NCBI GenBank assembly: GCA_039029195.1
Contig: JBCCGR010000002.1
Location: 186,001-250,000, forward strand
DNA: 64,000 nt
Reading direction: 5' to 3'
Origin: JBCCGR01 sp039029195
GTDB lineage: Bacteria > Pseudomonadota > Alphaproteobacteria > Rhizobiales > Rhizobiaceae
Each line of letters starts with the position of its first letter. The first letter of the stretch is position 1. The notes beneath the pieces are model-generated. The model worked only from the letters and a program-made list of their open reading frames with translations, had not been told where the DNA came from and ran no database searches. A program made the translations under genes and the position numbers. This document shows positions 8,441-18,262 of this stretch, piece after piece.

Positions 8441-10582
8441 TTGGCCAAAAAAGCAAAGAGCAGGCGGCGCGTTGAGCCGCACTTTGGCGATGCCAAATCG
8501 AATGGTCGAGGGACCTCGCGGTCCCGTTCGACCAAAAAATCCGGAACGACACGGCGAAAATCCAAACGAAAAAGCAGTGGGCTGGGGCGTTTGTTCGGCT
8601 TTGTTCCGCGTCTCGCCTATTGGGGCCTCGTTATGGGGCTTTGGGGCGGCATCGGTGCAGTTGCCCTCATAGGCTACTATGCGGCTCAATTGCCCCAATC
8701 GACCACCTGGTCCGTGCCCAAACGCCCACCCAATGTGAAAATTCTGGCTGCTGACGGCAAATTGCTTGCAAATCGTGGCATTACCGGAGGCGAAGCCGTG
8801 TCTCTTGCCCGAATGTCACCTTACATTCCGCAGGCGGTGATTGCGATTGAGGACCATCGGTTTCATTCCCACTTTGGTATTGATCCCATCGGCTTTGTGC
8901 GAGCCATGTCGGCGAACCTTTTCGCCGGTCGGCTGGTGCAGGGCGGATCATCCATATCTCAACAGCTTGCGAAAAATCTGTTTCTGAAACCGGAACGCAC
9001 CTTGCGCCGCAAGGTGCAGGAACTGGTGCTGGCGTTCTGGCTTGAGGCGAGTTTCTCAAAAGATGAGATCCTCGAAATGTACCTCAACCGGGTCTATTTC
9101 GGGTCTGGTTCCTATGGGGTGGCGGCGGCATCCCGCCGCTATTTCGGCAAGGTTCCCCGAGATATCAATCTGGCGGAAGCCGCGACACTTGCCGGCGTTC
9201 TAAAAGCGCCATCGCGATTGTCGCCTGCTAGGAACCCTGAGAAGGCTGAAGAACGGGCGCAAATCGTTCTGGCCGCCATGCGACGCGAGGGCTTTATTTC
9301 AGATCGTGAGGTTGCAAAGGCGCTGTCGACACCGGCGTCCAATGCCAAACACTATTGGAGTGGTTCGCAGCACTATGTGGCAGACCATGTAATGAACCGG
9401 CTGGAAGAGCTGGTGGGTGACGTGAACGAAGATATCGTCGTCCGCACCACGATTGATCAGTCGCTGCAGTCTTCCGCAGAAACGGCGCTCCGCCACGTGC
9501 TCGACCGGGAAAGCCGGAAGCGCAATGTCAGTCAGGGCGCCATCGTTTCCTTAACCGGCAGTGGTGCGATCTCTGCCATAGTTGGCGGAAGAGACTATTC
9601 GGCAAGCCAGTTCAATCGTGCGCTTGATGCCAAGCGACAACCTGGCTCGGCTTTTAAGCCATTCGTTTTTCTAGCCTCACTGGAACAGGGTAATTCTCCC
9701 GAAACCATCCGCCACGATGGGCCCATCAGGATCGGCAAATGGCGCCCGGAAAATTATTTGCGCAAATATCGCGGGCCGGTCAGCCTACAAAAAGCGATGG
9801 AGGAATCCATCAACACCGTTGCCGCGCAGCTTGCCATGGAAGCTGGTCCGCGTCGGGTAGCAAAGACGGCGCGACGGTTGGGGATCACCTCAAAACTCAA
9901 CGTCAATGCGTCCATCGCTCTTGGAACGTCCGAGGTTTCACTGTTGGAATTGACGTCTGCCTATGTCCCGCTGGCGAATGGCGGATATCGCGCAAGGCCC
10001 TATCTCATCCGCTCCGTGAAATCGGCGAGCGGTAAAGTTCTCTTCCAACGCAAAACGCCGGGCGCACGCCGTGTTATAAAAGATCGCGAACTGATCATGC
10101 TCGACACAATGCTTGCTGGTGTGGTGGCAAATGGCACCGGCAAACTGGCTTATCTGAACGATCAACGGGTTGCGGGCAAAACCGGCACAAGCCAGTCATT
10201 TCGCGATGGCTGGTTCATTGGATATGTGCCTGGCCGGGCAACAGGCGTCTGGCTCGGCAACGACAATGGCCAATCAACGAAGAAGGTAACCGGCGGTTCG
10301 CTTCCAGCTGAAATCTGGGCAACCACAATGTCGGGCGGTGCAACCGAATCTGAAGAAGTTGTACCCCAATCCAACGAGGGATTCGCGGTTCTACCGGCCA
10401 AAGTGCCGGTGCCGAGACGCCGCCCCACCGATCTCGATCGCAATGTGATTGCGAGGCTCGAACAGCGCGAAAGACATGAACCAGCGAAGAAGAGCATCAC
10501 AACACTCATCAAATCCCGAAAAGAACCGCCCAAACCCGTGGGTTTCCGGCCAATTCCAAAGGTTGATGTGGGGCGACCGTGA
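8441..10582 (+). CDS. Bifunctional class A penicillin-binding protein (PBP1A family)
   Basis: A 713-residue peptidoglycan synthase. A basic cytoplasmic tail (residues 1-50) is followed by one membrane anchor (about 55-80). The glycosyltransferase domain (about 105-280) shows EDHRFHSHFGID, GGSSISQQLAKN and KDEILEMYLNRVYFG. The transpeptidase domain (about 340-620) shows GSAFKP (catalytic Ser and Lys), SINTVAA (SxN) and KTGTSQ. It polymerises and cross-links glycan strands at the inner membrane. The start is a TTG; the first ATG in frame would remove the cytoplasmic tail and the membrane anchor. Confidence 0.93.
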   Translation: MAKKAKSRRRVEPHFGDAKSNGRGTSRSRSTKKSGTTRRKSKRKSSGLGRLFGFVPRLAYWGLVMGLWGGIGAVALIGYYAAQLPQSTTWSVPKRPPNVKILAADGKLLANRGITGGEAVSLARMSPYIPQAVIAIEDHRFHSHFGIDPIGFVRAMSANLFAGRLVQGGSSISQQLAKNLFLKPERTLRRKVQELVLAFWLEASFSKDEILEMYLNRVYFGSGSYGVAAASRRYFGKVPRDINLAEAATLAGVLKAPSRLSPARNPEKAEERAQIVLAAMRREGFISDREVAKALSTPASNAKHYWSGSQHYVADHVMNRLEELVGDVNEDIVVRTTIDQSLQSSAETALRHVLDRESRKRNVSQGAIVSLTGSGAISAIVGGRDYSASQFNRALDAKRQPGSAFKPFVFLASLEQGNSPETIRHDGPIRIGKWRPENYLRKYRGPVSLQKAMEESINTVAAQLAMEAGPRRVAKTARRLGITSKLNVNASIALGTSEVSLLELTSAYVPLANGGYRARPYLIRSVKSASGKVLFQRKTPGARRVIKDRELIMLDTMLAGVVANGTGKLAYLNDQRVAGKTGTSQSFRDGWFIGYVPGRATGVWLGNDNGQSTKKVTGGSLPAEIWATTMSGGATESEEVVPQSNEGFAVLPAKVPVPRRRPTDLDRNVIARLEQRERHEPAKKSITTLIKSRKEPPKPVGFRPIPKVDVGRP

Positions 10583-10728
10583 CCACATCTTTGAGTCGAG
10601 GCTCACCAAATCTGAATTCAGTCTTTTATTCCGATTTGGATCAACTATTTAACCTCACCAGAAAAAGCGCTTTGCGGGCTTAGAACCGCTTTTTGTTCCA
10701 ACGCGATACCGTAAGCCGAGGCTATGAT

Positions 10729-11361
10729 ATGACCGCAAAAATCCGTTCCCATGTCGGCGATCTGCCGGATCTTTCCAATTATCAAGCTCCACGATTGAAC
10801 GCGGTTGCGATCGACACGGAAACGCTCGGCCTCATTCCGCACCGTGACCGGCTTTGTGTTGTTCAACTCTCGCCTGGTGATGGTACGGTAGACGTGGTGC
10901 AGATCAGGAAAGGCCAGACTTCGGCACCAAATCTAGAGACGCTGATCACTGATCCGGCAATCACAAAGCTCTTCCACTTTGGCCGCTTTGATATTGCCGT
11001 ATTGGATCATGCTTTCGGAGCGCTGAGCACGCCCGTCTATTGCACCAAGATTGCCTCGAAACTGACGCGAACTTACACGGATCGCCATGGATTGAAGGAT
11101 CTGTGCAAGGAACTGTTGGACCTTGACTTATCCAAGCAACAGCAAAGCTCTGATTGGGCGGCGGAAAGCCTCTCCAAGGCCCAGTTGGAATATGCCGCTT
11201 CGGATGTATTGCATCTTCATGATTTGATGGAGAAGCTGGAACACCGGTTGCAGCGCGAAGATCGCAAGAGCATCGCGCAGGATTGTTTTGCCTTTCTTCC
11301 CACCCGCGCGAGGCTCGATCTCGCAGGTTGGCCGGAACAGGATATTTTTGCCCATTCCTGA
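10729..11361 (+). CDS. rnd: Ribonuclease D-like 3'-5' exonuclease
   Basis: A 210-residue DEDDy-type exonuclease. AIDTETLGL (Exo I, Asp and Glu), LFHFGRFDIAVL (Exo II) and YAASDVLHLHDL (Exo III, Tyr and Asp) supply the catalytic set. The HRDC domain found in longer RNase D proteins is absent, as in the short alphaproteobacterial form. The ATG at 10729 has GCCGAGG ending 7 bases upstream; an earlier start at 10693 lacks a ribosome-binding site. The gene stands just before the lptC-lptA-lptB block, its usual place in Rhizobiales. It acts in 3' trimming of stable RNAs. Confidence 0.9.
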   Translation: MTAKIRSHVGDLPDLSNYQAPRLNAVAIDTETLGLIPHRDRLCVVQLSPGDGTVDVVQIRKGQTSAPNLETLITDPAITKLFHFGRFDIAVLDHAFGALSTPVYCTKIASKLTRTYTDRHGLKDLCKELLDLDLSKQQQSSDWAAESLSKAQLEYAASDVLHLHDLMEKLEHRLQREDRKSIAQDCFAFLPTRARLDLAGWPEQDIFAHS

Positions 11362-11540
11362 ATTGTGGGCTATTGGATTACGAGATGCCTGATCGGGCTG
11401 AACGGGTACAGGTCCGATCACATCTGTATCAGTAGCGCGGTGATTGGTCATTGCGTCGTAATTTCAACAAATTGCATCCTCTCAATGGAGCGTGGGGGAA
11501 GCAAATTCGGGATGGATAATGCGCGGATTGGGGCTGTCGC

Positions 11541-12323
11541 TTGAACCAACACACTTCCATATCGCTTGAGGGAAGGCTTCGGTCTTCTGCCAGCCATGCC
11601 GATACGGTCCGTCGTGATGAATTGTCAGGCGACGGTGTTGCTGTGGGCTCATCAACTTCAGCTGGTGGTGCGCTCAACCTGCGGGATCGGTCTGAGTTTC
11701 AGCGCGCAAAGCGCCATTCAGCCCGAGTGCATACACTTCGCAGAGTATTGCCGATTGTGGCGGTTCTTCTCGTTGTGACGGTTTCGGCGGCGGCAATTTT
11801 GTTCTCTGTGAGTTTGCCGGAGGGTGTTTCGGTTGAGCGGATCGGCATTGCCGGTGGCAAGCTGGTGATGGACAAGCCTGATCTCAACGGCTTTGACAAG
11901 AACAATCGGCCGTTTGAAGTGAGAGCCGCGACAGCGACACAGGACCTGAAAAACCCCGCGATCATTCAACTGAAAGAAATTGACGCAAGATTGCCACTAA
12001 GTGAGTCCACATTTGCCGATGTGGATGCGTTGACGGGCATCTATGATCGCGACAATGAGCGACTTCAGCTCAACAAAGACATCCGGGTGAAAAACTCGGA
12101 CGGGTTGGAGATTTTGCTTGAGAAAGCCGACATCGACATGAAGTCGGGAACTCTGGTGAGTGATCGACCCGTCAGCGTGAAGTCCGGTAGAACCCAAGTC
12201 CGGTCTGATCGTTTGGAAGTCCAGGACAATGGCAAATTGATTATCTTTGAGCATCGGGTGCGAATGGTGATTGAACCCGCAAATGACAAACCAGACACTA
12301 AAGGCTCAACGTCGGATGGGTGA
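11541..12323 (+). CDS. lptC: LPS export protein LptC
   Basis: A 260-residue bitopic inner-membrane protein. A long polar N-terminus of about 70 residues precedes one transmembrane segment (about 68-90). A periplasmic beta-jellyroll follows, of the kind that receives lipopolysaccharide from the LptB2FG extractor and passes it to LptA. The start is TTG at 11541, with a GGGG stretch upstream; the exact start is uncertain because no ATG precedes the membrane segment in frame. It is followed immediately by lptA and lptB. The identity rests on fold pattern and gene order, as LptC is weakly conserved. Confidence 0.85.
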   Translation: MNQHTSISLEGRLRSSASHADTVRRDELSGDGVAVGSSTSAGGALNLRDRSEFQRAKRHSARVHTLRRVLPIVAVLLVVTVSAAAILFSVSLPEGVSVERIGIAGGKLVMDKPDLNGFDKNNRPFEVRAATATQDLKNPAIIQLKEIDARLPLSESTFADVDALTGIYDRDNERLQLNKDIRVKNSDGLEILLEKADIDMKSGTLVSDRPVSVKSGRTQVRSDRLEVQDNGKLIIFEHRVRMVIEPANDKPDTKGSTSDG

Positions 12324-12327
12324 CACC

Positions 12328-12897
12328 ATGATCGGTCGTTTGGCATTCCGCATCATTGTATTCGTACTATTCGCACTTGGCGGACTGACGAGCGCCGCAG
12401 CTCAGGCGCCGGGTTCAGGCGCATTTTCCGGATTTCAGTCGAACAGTGACGATCCCATTCAGATCGAGGCTGACAGGCTGGAAGTGCAGGATGAGAAGGC
12501 AGAAGCCATATTCAAAGGCAACGTCAAGGTTGTTCAGGGAACGACCGTGCTCACCACCAAGGTTTTGCGGGTTTACTATCTGAGGAACGGTGAGCAAACA
12601 TCACCTGGCCAGAACAGTCAGATCGAGCGGTTGGTTGTATCCGGGGGGGTACACATTCGAACCGAAGATCAGGTGGCTACGGCGGATTCCGGTTCGTTCA
12701 ACATGAAGACCGAAATGGTGGAACTGGTTGGAAATGTTGTGCTCATTCAGGGGGAAAACATCGCAAAGGGTTGCAAGCTGATTGCCAATTTGAAAACCGG
12801 TGTTTCGCAGCTTGAGAGCCGCGATTGCCCGGGATCGAAAGAGTCTGGCGGGCGGATCAAGATCCTCCTGACACCCAGTTCAAACAGCGAACAGTAA
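12328..12897 (+). CDS. lptA: LPS periplasmic bridge protein LptA
   Basis: A 189-residue secreted OstA-like protein. A signal peptide (hydrophobic run in residues 4-20, cleavage after AAAQA) is followed by the OstA repeat beginning at IQIEADRLEVQDEKAEAIF. It forms the periplasmic bridge that carries lipopolysaccharide between LptC and LptD. I chose the ATG at 12328 because it gives a compact signal peptide; an ATG at 12316 would overlap the lptC stop. It lies between lptC and lptB. Confidence 0.88.
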   Translation: MIGRLAFRIIVFVLFALGGLTSAAAQAPGSGAFSGFQSNSDDPIQIEADRLEVQDEKAEAIFKGNVKVVQGTTVLTTKVLRVYYLRNGEQTSPGQNSQIERLVVSGGVHIRTEDQVATADSGSFNMKTEMVELVGNVVLIQGENIAKGCKLIANLKTGVSQLESRDCPGSKESGGRIKILLTPSSNSEQ

Positions 12898-12909
12898 TTC
12901 AGGGGCTGC

Positions 12910-13830
12910 ATGAAGTTTCTGAAAACCCTATCGCGCGCCCGGGGCAGCATCGGCCGGGTCGCCAATCGAAAAATACCCAAGCCGCCATCTCCGCATGAAT
13001 TGTTTCAGGCGCAGGCAGATACTGCACGGACACAAGCCAATGCGGCCCCTCCCGTTGCGCCGGTTGCAAACCCGTCCGTCATGCCGACGCGTGAACCCGC
13101 ATCCCGAGAGGGTGTTTTGTTGGTCAAGGGACTGCGCAAGACCTACAAGCGCCGCACTGTTGTGGACGGCGTTAGCCTCGGCGTGCGGCGCGGGGAATCG
13201 GTTGGCCTTTTGGGGCCGAACGGTGCCGGAAAAACCACATGCTTTTATATGATTACAGGGCTCGTGCAGCCCGATGCCGGCCAGATTGCGCTCGATGGGC
13301 ACGATGTCACGAGCATGCCCATGTATCGCCGTGCGCGGCTGGGTATAGGCTATCTTCCGCAGGAGGCATCGATTTTTCGCGGGCTGACCGTGGAAGACAA
13401 TATCCGAGCTGTGCTGGAAGTTGTCGAACCGAGCCGCAAGGAACGCGCAAAACAGCTTGATGCTCTGCTTGATGAATTCAAGATCGGCCATTTGCGCAAA
13501 TCCCCGTCAATCGCGCTCTCGGGCGGGGAGCGCCGACGTTGCGAGATCGCCCGCTCGCTGGCCTCACGCCCGGCCTTCATGCTTCTCGATGAACCGTTTG
13601 CGGGCATCGATCCCATTGCGGTGGGTGATATTCAGGAGCTGGTGCGACACCTCACGCGGCGCGGAATCGGTGTTCTGATCACCGATCACAATGTTCGCGA
13701 AACCCTGGGGCTGATCGACCGGGCATACATTATTGCAGCCGGCAAGGTTTTGACCCATGGCGGACCGCAGGAGATCGTGGCCAATCCCGATGTGCGACGC
13801 CTTTATCTGGGCGACCAATTTACCCTTTAG
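12910..13830 (+). CDS. lptB: LPS export ABC transporter ATPase LptB, with long N-terminal extension
   Basis: A 306-residue ABC ATPase that powers lipopolysaccharide extraction with LptF and LptG. Walker A (GPNGAGKT, about residues 106-113), the signature LSGGERRR, Walker B with FMLLDEPFAGIDP and the switch His in LITDHNVRE are all present. The first 65 or so residues are a basic then Ala/Pro-rich extension absent from the E. coli protein (241 residues). The start at 12910 is supported by AGGGG 5 bases upstream; an internal ATG at 13081 lacks a ribosome-binding site, so the extension is probably translated. Confidence 0.94.
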   Translation: MKFLKTLSRARGSIGRVANRKIPKPPSPHELFQAQADTARTQANAAPPVAPVANPSVMPTREPASREGVLLVKGLRKTYKRRTVVDGVSLGVRRGESVGLLGPNGAGKTTCFYMITGLVQPDAGQIALDGHDVTSMPMYRRARLGIGYLPQEASIFRGLTVEDNIRAVLEVVEPSRKERAKQLDALLDEFKIGHLRKSPSIALSGGERRRCEIARSLASRPAFMLLDEPFAGIDPIAVGDIQELVRHLTRRGIGVLITDHNVRETLGLIDRAYIIAAGKVLTHGGPQEIVANPDVRRLYLGDQFTL

Positions 13831-13901
13831 ACAGATGCCATTGATAGGCTAGAGTTCAATCAAGCAAAACGCGGACCAGTTTTGCACGACGGGACTTAAA
13901 A

Positions 13902-15470
13902 ATGGCTTTGAAGGCGCGACTGAACATTCGTCAGTCGCAAAACCTCGTAATGACACCGCAACTGATGCAGTCGATCAAACTGCTTCAGCTGTCGAATATT
14001 GAACTGTCCGCATTCGTTGAATCTGAAATTGAACGCAATCCCCTGCTGGAGCGGCTGGAGGTTCAGGACGAGGCGCCAGAGGAAAAACGGTCTGGTGAAC
14101 CCGTTGGAGAGCCTGTCGCAGAGCCCGCTTCCGGAGCCGATCAGGAGACCAATGGCGAGGCAGAACTTCCCGACTGGATGCCAACGGAGCTGGAGACCAA
14201 TTCTGCTGCGATCTCCGACCGGTTGGACAGCGGTCTTGAGAACGTTTTCCCCGATGATCCCGGTCATACAGACGCCGAAAGACCCGGCGTGCGGGATCGT
14301 TCGACATCGCCAATTGGCGAACCCACAAGTGTCGGATCTGGAGAACCAATCAATCTTGAGGCATTTGCTGCCCAGGAAATCACACTGCGCGATCACTTGA
14401 GCGCTCAAGCCGCGTTGCTGGCGTTCACACCACAAAAATCGGTCATTGCGTCCGATCTGATCGATCGTGTGGATGAAGACGGGTATATGCGGGATGATCC
14501 GGCGAAGATTGCAGAGCGCCTGGGGGCGTCTCAGGATGATGTGTACGCGGTTCTGGCCGCGCTGCAGGGGCTGGAACCCACCGGTGTCTGCGCCCGATCA
14601 TTGCAGCAGTGTCTCGCCTTGCAACTAAGAGAGCGCGACAGGCTTGATCCGGCTATGCAGGCTCTGATCGATAATCTTGACCTGTTGGCAAAACGCGACT
14701 TCGCCTCCCTTAAATCAATCTGCGGGGTCGATCGCGATGATCTGGTCGACATGATGCAGGAAATTCAAGCGCTTGATCCGCGTCCCGGCAGCGCCTTCAG
14801 CGCCTCGGTGGCGGCGCCGGTTTCACCGGACGTCTTTGTTCGCGAAGCCCATGATGGGAATTGGCACATTGAGCTCAACCAGGAGACCTTGCCGAGGGTT
14901 CTGGTCAATCGCGACTACTACTCGCGCGTGTTTCCAGCCGTTTCGAATGAAACGGAAAAGGAGTTCATGGTCGACTGCCTGCAAACAGCCAATTGGCTGA
15001 CCAAGAGCCTGGATCAACGGGCACAGACCATTTTGAAGGTGGCGACCGAGATCGTCGGACAGCAGGACATGTTTCTCGTCCACGGCATCCGGCATCTGAA
15101 GCCGCTGAATCTCAAGTCGGTGGCGGATGCCATCAAAATGCATGAATCAACAGTGAGCCGGGTGACATCAAACAAGTTCATGATGACGCCGCGCGGTCTC
15201 TTCGAGTTCAAGTTCTTCTTTACCTCAGCCATTCAGGCGACCGACAATGGCGAGGCGCATTCTGCGGCATCGGTGCGGGATCGCATCAAACTCATGACCG
15301 ATGAGGAGGATCCGGCAAAGGTGTTGTCCGACGATGCCATTGTCGATGCTTTACGTAACGATGGCATCGACATCGCGAGACGCACGGTCGCCAAATATCG
15401 CGAATCGATGCACATACCATCGTCCGTGCAGCGCCGACGTGAGAAGAAGGCGCTTGCAGGAATCAAGTGA
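13902..15470 (+). CDS. rpoN: RNA polymerase sigma-54 factor RpoN
   Basis: A 522-residue sigma-54. Region I at the N-terminus is Gln/Leu-rich (QSQNLVMTPQLMQSIKLLQL). An acidic, low-complexity region II spans about residues 50-150. The core-binding domain and helix-turn-helix follow, and the C-terminus holds the RpoN box (RRTVAKYRE, about residues 494-502) that reads the -24 element. It directs activator-dependent transcription, for example of nitrogen-related genes. It is followed by hpf and ptsN, the conserved arrangement in proteobacteria. Confidence 0.97.
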   Translation: MALKARLNIRQSQNLVMTPQLMQSIKLLQLSNIELSAFVESEIERNPLLERLEVQDEAPEEKRSGEPVGEPVAEPASGADQETNGEAELPDWMPTELETNSAAISDRLDSGLENVFPDDPGHTDAERPGVRDRSTSPIGEPTSVGSGEPINLEAFAAQEITLRDHLSAQAALLAFTPQKSVIASDLIDRVDEDGYMRDDPAKIAERLGASQDDVYAVLAALQGLEPTGVCARSLQQCLALQLRERDRLDPAMQALIDNLDLLAKRDFASLKSICGVDRDDLVDMMQEIQALDPRPGSAFSASVAAPVSPDVFVREAHDGNWHIELNQETLPRVLVNRDYYSRVFPAVSNETEKEFMVDCLQTANWLTKSLDQRAQTILKVATEIVGQQDMFLVHGIRHLKPLNLKSVADAIKMHESTVSRVTSNKFMMTPRGLFEFKFFFTSAIQATDNGEAHSAASVRDRIKLMTDEEDPAKVLSDDAIVDALRNDGIDIARRTVAKYRESMHIPSSVQRRREKKALAGIK

Positions 15471-15805
15471 TTCGTAACTGTCCCCAAGAGCGCGTTCAGG
15501 GCTCTTGACAAGCAGATCACGCAACCATAGGAACGCGCAACTTGGCTCCGGGCCTTTGCCGAAAGGCGGCTGGATACAACCGGCAAGCCTTCAGTCCGAA
15601 CTCAATCTATCCACCGGGCAAAAATAAAAAACACACAACAGCTTCTACCAAACGGCACGAACGGTTAAGGTGATTTGATTGCAAATCAGGCCTTCCGGCC
15701 CTCGGGTCTTGGAGAGCAGGTGCGCCGGACAGGCGCAAATAACAACGATTAATCAGATGGCAGCGCACCTGTGCACCATCATAAAAGCGATGTTGGAGAA
15801 CCTGA
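15471..15805. other. Intergenic region between rpoN and hpf
   Basis: This 335-base gap holds no credible gene. It contains a perfect 7-base inverted repeat with a 9-base loop (CAAGAGC at 15485-15491, GCTCTTG at 15501-15507) just after rpoN, without a T-run. A GC-rich hairpin follows near 15553-15572 (GCCTTT/AAAGGC). The second half is more AT-rich and probably carries the hpf promoter. A Shine-Dalgarno GGAG lies 8 bases before the hpf ATG. I could not identify a convincing -35/-10 pair. Confidence 0.5.
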
Positions 15806-16387
15806 ATGAGCCTTCGCATTTCCGGAAAACACATGGATGTTGGCGATGCTTTGCGATCAAGAATTGATTCGGACATCTCAGCAGCGGTCGAAAAATATTT
15901 TGATGGCGGGTTTTCCGGACATGTGACGATTGAAAAGCAAAGCGGTGTTTTTGAAACAGATTGCGCTCTGCATCTCGATACAGGAATGATTCTCCAGGCG
16001 CGCGGCAAGGAACATGACCCGATTGCCAGTTTTGAAGCTGCTTACACCCGGGTGGAAAAGCGGCTTCGTCGTTACAAGCGTCGGCTGAAAGATCATCACG
16101 CCAATGCAGGCACTTCGAAGCAGGAAGAATTTGCTTACACCGTGATGGCGGCTCCTGAAGAGGAAGAGGAGGTTCCGACCGACTTCAGTCCAGCGGTGAT
16201 TGCTGAGACTAAGAAAAAAGTGAACACGCAGACCGTTGCCATGGCGGTGATGCAGCTCGATCTAATGGACGAGCCGGTGCATATTTTCCGCAATGCCGGG
16301 AATGGCACCATCAACATGGTTTATCGCAGAAGCGATGGAAACATTGGCTGGGTTGATCCCTCCTCGCTGGAAAACGGGAACAGCTGA
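15806..16387 (+). CDS. hpf: Ribosome hibernation promoting factor, long form
   Basis: A 193-residue ribosome-associated inhibitor. The N-terminal domain (about 1-100) has the beta-alpha-beta-beta-beta-alpha pattern starting MSLRISGKHMDVGDALRS and ending in a basic helix (RVEKRLRRYKRRLKDHH). A variable linker is followed by the C-terminal dimerisation domain (about 130-190), including FRNAGNGTINMVYRRSDGNIG. Long HPF joins 70S ribosomes into inactive 100S dimers in stationary phase. Its place between rpoN and ptsN is standard. Confidence 0.95.
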   Translation: MSLRISGKHMDVGDALRSRIDSDISAAVEKYFDGGFSGHVTIEKQSGVFETDCALHLDTGMILQARGKEHDPIASFEAAYTRVEKRLRRYKRRLKDHHANAGTSKQEEFAYTVMAAPEEEEEVPTDFSPAVIAETKKKVNTQTVAMAVMQLDLMDEPVHIFRNAGNGTINMVYRRSDGNIGWVDPSSLENGNS

Positions 16388-16445
16388 GGCGGTTGATTGT
16401 CCGGAACGCAGCGCTTAAGCGTGTGCGACCACGAAAGGCAAAATC

Positions 16446-16910
16446 ATGAATTTGAGCGATATGCTGATACCGGAAGCAGTGCTTCCGAATCTCAAGCCGA
16501 ATTCCAAAAAGCAACTGTTGCAGGAACTCTCAGCCAGAGCAGCCGAGCTGACTGGCCTCTCTGAGAGGCTTGTCTTTGACACTCTATTGCAACGCGAGAG
16601 ATTGGGCTCCACCGGAGTTGGCAACGGCGTCGCAATTCCTCATGGTAAAATTGCAAGCCTTTCTGGCATTTCCGGTATTTTTGCACGGCTGGCGAAGCCC
16701 ATTGAGTTCGACGCTCAAGACGATCAACCGGTCGACATCGTTTTTCTGCTGTTGGCACCGGAAGGTGCTGGTGCCGATCACCTGAAGGCCTTGTCGCGTA
16801 TTGCCCGGGTGTTGCGGGACAAGTCTATCGTGGAAGCACTGCGTGAAACGGACAACGCCGATGCAATTTATGCGATTTTGACTGAGTTCGAACGGTCAAA
16901 CGCGGCATAA
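16446..16910 (+). CDS. ptsN: Nitrogen-regulatory phosphotransferase protein EIIA-Ntr
   Basis: A 154-residue EIIA domain of the nitrogen PTS. The phosphorylated His lies in GNGVAIPHGKI (about residues 58-68), in the usual position. The protein receives phosphate from NPr and regulates potassium transport and other targets rather than moving sugars. It ends the rpoN-hpf-ptsN run and is convergent with folC, with a gap of 17 bases. Confidence 0.95.
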   Translation: MNLSDMLIPEAVLPNLKPNSKKQLLQELSARAAELTGLSERLVFDTLLQRERLGSTGVGNGVAIPHGKIASLSGISGIFARLAKPIEFDAQDDQPVDIVFLLLAPEGAGADHLKALSRIARVLRDKSIVEALRETDNADAIYAILTEFERSNAA

Positions 16911-16927
16911 GACAACACGCAGGGTCT

Positions 16928-18262
16928 CTATTGTGGCCCCTGCCGCATAGAACCCAACACATCGCCCACAAGATAAAGCGATCCGCAAATCAGGATCCGG
17001 CAATCCGGATTCTCGCTGGCTTGTGCCCAGGCATTGCGAAAGCTCTCGTGCGAATTGGCCACCAAACCGGCTTTTGTTGCGTGTTCGGCCAGCACACTCG
17101 GGTTAATTCCCGCATCGCTTGAAACAATTGGCACGGTGTGAACCTGTTTTGCCAGGCCGCTGAAGTATTTGAAAAACCCTTCCGGGTCTTTCGTGTTGAG
17201 CATTCCGCAGATCAGGATCAAAGGTCGCGGAGACCGTTCTTCCCGTTCCACCATAAAGGCTGAAGCCACCATACCGGCATCCGGATTGTGACCGCCGTCG
17301 AGCCATATTTCCATGCGCTTGGCGCGATCTGCATCAACGACGCCCAGAGATCTGGGTTCAAGTCGCTGCAACCGGCCCGGCCATTCGGCCTTTGAAAGCC
17401 CCGTGTCGACTGCACCGGCGAACATTTCCTTGGCAATGAGCCCGGACTGCTTTGCCGCAGCAATCGCCAGTGCTGCATTGTTGATCTGGTGTGTACCGCG
17501 CAACGCTGGTTGCGGCAGGTCCATAAAGCTGTCGAGGTCCTGGTAAGCCATGCCGCCATTTTCCACATGGCCACCAAAATCCTGCCCCTGAAAAATGATC
17601 GGTGCGGAAAGTTCGTCCGCGCGATCTTCGATCACCTGTCGTGCTGCGTCGCGTTGAACGCCACAGACCACAGGGCAGGCGGGCTTGATGATGCCGGCCT
17701 TTTCAAAGGCAATCTGTTCAATTGTGTCACCCAGAAACCCCTGATGATCCATTGAAACCGGCGTGATGACACACACACCAGGGTTGGCAATTACGTTCGT
17801 GCAATCAAACCGCCCGCCAAGTCCGACTTCCAACAGCAACACGTCCGCCGGATGCTCACTGAAGAGCAGGAAGCCTGCGACCGACAGGATCTCGAACAGT
17901 GTGATCGGTTCCCCGCGATTGGCTTTGGCGGCACGGCGGATTGCATCTTCCAGCGTGTCATCATCCACGAGCTGACCACCACCTTTGGCACCAAGACGAT
18001 AGCGTTCGTTCCACCGCACCAGATGTGGCGATGTATCAACGTGAACCGACAGGCCTGCGGCTTCAAAAATCGACCGCAGGAAGGCGATTGTCGATCCTTT
18101 TCCGTTGGTCCCTGCAACATGCACCACTGGCGGCAGTTTCAGGTGCGGGTTGCCGACCCGCTCGAGAATGCGCAGCATTCTGTCGAGGGAAAGATCAATC
18201 GCCTTCGGATGAAGACCGGAAAGAGAGTTGATCAGCTCATCGAGCCGGGATGCGGACGTCAT
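16928..18262 (-). CDS. folC: Bifunctional folylpolyglutamate synthase/dihydrofolate synthase
   Basis: A 444-residue Mur-ligase-type enzyme that joins glutamate to dihydropteroate and adds further glutamates to folates. The ATP loop is GTNGKGSTIAFL (about residues 50-61). VGLGGRFDCTNV and the VSMDHQGFLG loop are typical of the family, as is LDGGHNPDAG in the C-terminal domain. The start overlaps the accD stop by ATGA, so it is coupled to accD as in other alphaproteobacteria. It is the last gene of the trpF-trpB-trpA-accD-folC run. Confidence 0.95.
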   Translation of the reverse strand: MTSASRLDELINSLSGLHPKAIDLSLDRMLRILERVGNPHLKLPPVVHVAGTNGKGSTIAFLRSIFEAAGLSVHVDTSPHLVRWNERYRLGAKGGGQLVDDDTLEDAIRRAAKANRGEPITLFEILSVAGFLLFSEHPADVLLLEVGLGGRFDCTNVIANPGVCVITPVSMDHQGFLGDTIEQIAFEKAGIIKPACPVVCGVQRDAARQVIEDRADELSAPIIFQGQDFGGHVENGGMAYQDLDSFMDLPQPALRGTHQINNAALAIAAAKQSGLIAKEMFAGAVDTGLSKAEWPGRLQRLEPRSLGVVDADRAKRMEIWLDGGHNPDAGMVASAFMVEREERSPRPLILICGMLNTKDPEGFFKYFSGLAKQVHTVPIVSSDAGINPSVLAEHATKAGLVANSHESFRNAWAQASENPDCRILICGSLYLVGDVLGSMRQGPQ

